Positions 63,075 through 64,000 of a DNA stretch of 64,000 nt are shown piece by piece (within the stretch, counting starts at the first letter, position 1; each line of letters opens with the position of its first letter). This DNA is from JAXLYE01 sp046351595 (GTDB lineage: Bacteria > Myxococcota_A > Polyangia > Palsa-1104 > JAEUJZ01). The stretch covers positions 57,522 through 121,521 of the forward strand of contig JAXLYE010000012.1 of assembly GCA_046351595.1 (NCBI GenBank). The letters run 5' to 3'. Position numbers and translations under genes: made by a program. The notes below the pieces were generated by a model. The model was not told the origin of the DNA, ran no database searches, and saw nothing but the letters and a program-made list of their open reading frames with translations.

Positions 63075-63110
63075 GGTCCGCCCCGCCCGTCGCTACCGAC
63101 GGAGCGGACC
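63075..63110. terminator. Bidirectional hairpin between convergent genes
   Basis: GGTCCGC (63075-63081) pairs with GCGGACC (63104-63110), and CCGTCG (63087-63092) with CGACGG (63097-63102) around CTAC. It lies between convergent stops. There is no T-run, so it may be a Rho-assisted terminator. Confidence 0.45.
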
Positions 63111-63136
63111 GCTCCCCTGCCGGCTCGCTCGCCGCG

Positions 63137-63871
63137 CTACTGGCTGGTGTTCAGCAGGACGACCACGCCGGCCGAGCCCGCGGTCTTGTAGTCCGCGACC
63201 ACCAGATCCGCCTTGCCGTCGGCGTTGAGGTCCGCAGAGGTCACCCACTTGGGCGTGATGCCGGAGCCCGGGCTGATCGCCTGCGCGCTCGCGTACGTCG
63301 GCATCCGGTCCTGCATGAGCAGCAGGCTGAGGTCCCCGCCCGAGGTGTTGGCGGTCACCAGGTCGGGCAGGCCGTCGTTGTTGACGTCGACGGCGGCGAT
63401 GTGCTCGGGCCGCATGCCGACGCCGAGCTGGGTGCCCGAGACCGTCATCATGCCGTTGGCGCTGCCGAGCAGCACGGTCACGTTGTTGGTCATCGAGTTG
63501 TTCGCCGCGAGGTCGAGGTTGCCGTCGCCGTTCCAGTCCCCGGCGACCAGCGCGTAGGGGTTGCCGCCGGCGGTATAGGACGCGGGCGTGCCGACGGGCG
63601 TGGCCTGCATGCCGGTGCCCGGCAGCAGCACCACGTTGCTCATCGACGCGATGCGCGGCACCGCGAGGTCGGGCTTGCCGTCCTTGTTGAAGTCGCCGCT
63701 GATCACGTAGTTGGGCAGGATGATGGTCCCGTTGCCCCCGGACACCCCGATGGAGACGCCGGTGCTGAAGGCCGCGGTCTTGTTGCCCACGAGCAGCGTC
63801 AGCCGGTTGCTGTTGTAGTCGGCGGTCACCACATCCAGCGACCCGTCTCCCGTGAAGTCCCTGAGTTCTTT
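63137..63871 (-). pseudogene. FG-GAP/VCBS repeat protein, 5' end cut off
   Basis: Five repeats carry the calcium-type D-x-N/D-x-D/N-G-x-x-D motif (DFNKDGKPD, DWNGDGNLD, DVNNDGLPD, DLNADGKAD and an upstream DFTGDGSLD). The chain ends normally at 63137. Upstream of the first motif the frame runs only to about 63871 before a stop, with no start or signal peptide. The break is next to a serine recombinase gene on the other strand, so the 5' part was probably displaced by an insertion. Confidence 0.7.
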
Positions 63872-64000
63872 TTATTACGCGCAGCATGCGCACACAACAC
63901 AGTACAAATAGCACCAAGACGGCGGTCGGATACGTTCGCGTAAGTACACAGGAGCAGGTCACCGAGGGGGTGAGCCTGGACGCACAACGCGATAGGCTAA
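63872..64000 (+). mobile_element. Left edge of a probable integrated element
   Basis: The FG-GAP reading frame stops abruptly near 63871. The sequence then turns AT-richer (TTCTTTTTATTACGC) and leads straight into a serine recombinase gene. Large serine recombinase genes usually sit at the end of the element next to an att site, so the junction near 63860-63885 is a likely attL or attR. The other end is outside the window. Confidence 0.5.
63886..64000 (+). CDS. Serine recombinase (resolvase/invertase type), N-terminal part only
   Basis: The 38 codons before the window edge read MRTQHSTNSTKTAVGYVRVS and continue TQEQVTEGVSLDAQRDRL. The YVRVST-Q motif, with the predicted catalytic Ser at residue 20, and LDAQRDRL are diagnostic of the resolvase N-terminal domain, especially large serine recombinases of phages and integrative elements. 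Local GC is clearly lower than in the host genes. The gene continues beyond the window, so class and partners cannot be seen. Confidence 0.85.
   Translation, partial: MRTQHSTNSTKTAVGYVRVSTQEQVTEGVSLDAQRDRL

Overview
The window is very GC-rich (around 70%). It holds Ser/Thr kinases, FHA and PEGA-type modules, many lipoproteins, WD-like and FG-GAP repeat proteins and a modular PKS-NRPS. Together these point to a myxobacterium (Myxococcota, Polyangia-like). That assignment is an inference from gene content and composition; no rRNA gene is present.

Region 1 (67-26738) is a type VI secretion system (T6SS). On the minus strand, one tightly packed operon reads from 26738 down to 1928: a degenerate FHA/AAA+ protein, a Ser/Thr kinase, TssB, TssC, a candidate tube protein, TssK, TssE, a giant VgrG, TssF, TssL, a small orphan, TssM, TssJ, a degenerate adenylate-forming-enzyme homologue, a DUF4280 PAAR-like tip, an IglI-like protein and TssG. 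Most junctions are short overlaps, often ATGA. A second FHA/AAA+ regulator-like gene (67-1752) converges on the operon from the other end. A good sigma-54 promoter sits upstream of the operon at 26831-26846. No ClpV gene is visible. The DUF4280 tip and IglI-like protein recall the Francisella pathogenicity island system.

Region 2 (27032-29799) is a divergent pair, an HExxH metallopeptidase and a class-3 lipase, both good candidates for T6SS cargo. The metallopeptidase also has a sigma-54-like promoter.

Region 3 (29800-33742) looks rearranged. An inverted fragment of a kinase domain and a small membrane protein precede a kinase/ATPase/TPR regulator that has lost its kinase N-lobe.

Region 4 (33802-51732) is a three-gene assembly line. 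Two fully reducing PKS modules (methylmalonyl, then malonyl by motif) feed an NRPS with a TubC-like docking domain, C-A-PCP and a terminal C domain. There is no loading module and no thioesterase, so start and release must be unusual or lie elsewhere.

Region 5 (51817-59009) has two 5'-truncated beta-propeller fragments on the plus strand. They flank a minus-strand block: an Lrp/AsnC regulator, a PLP aminotransferase, a rifamycin phosphotransferase (Rph) and a lipoprotein. A perfect palindrome next to the Lrp start is a likely autoregulatory operator.

Region 6 (59094-64000) carries lipoproteins, a TPR protein, a zinc-ribbon/membrane protein and an FG-GAP gene cut off at its 5' end. At the cut, a serine recombinase starts and runs off the window, which suggests the edge of an integrated mobile element.
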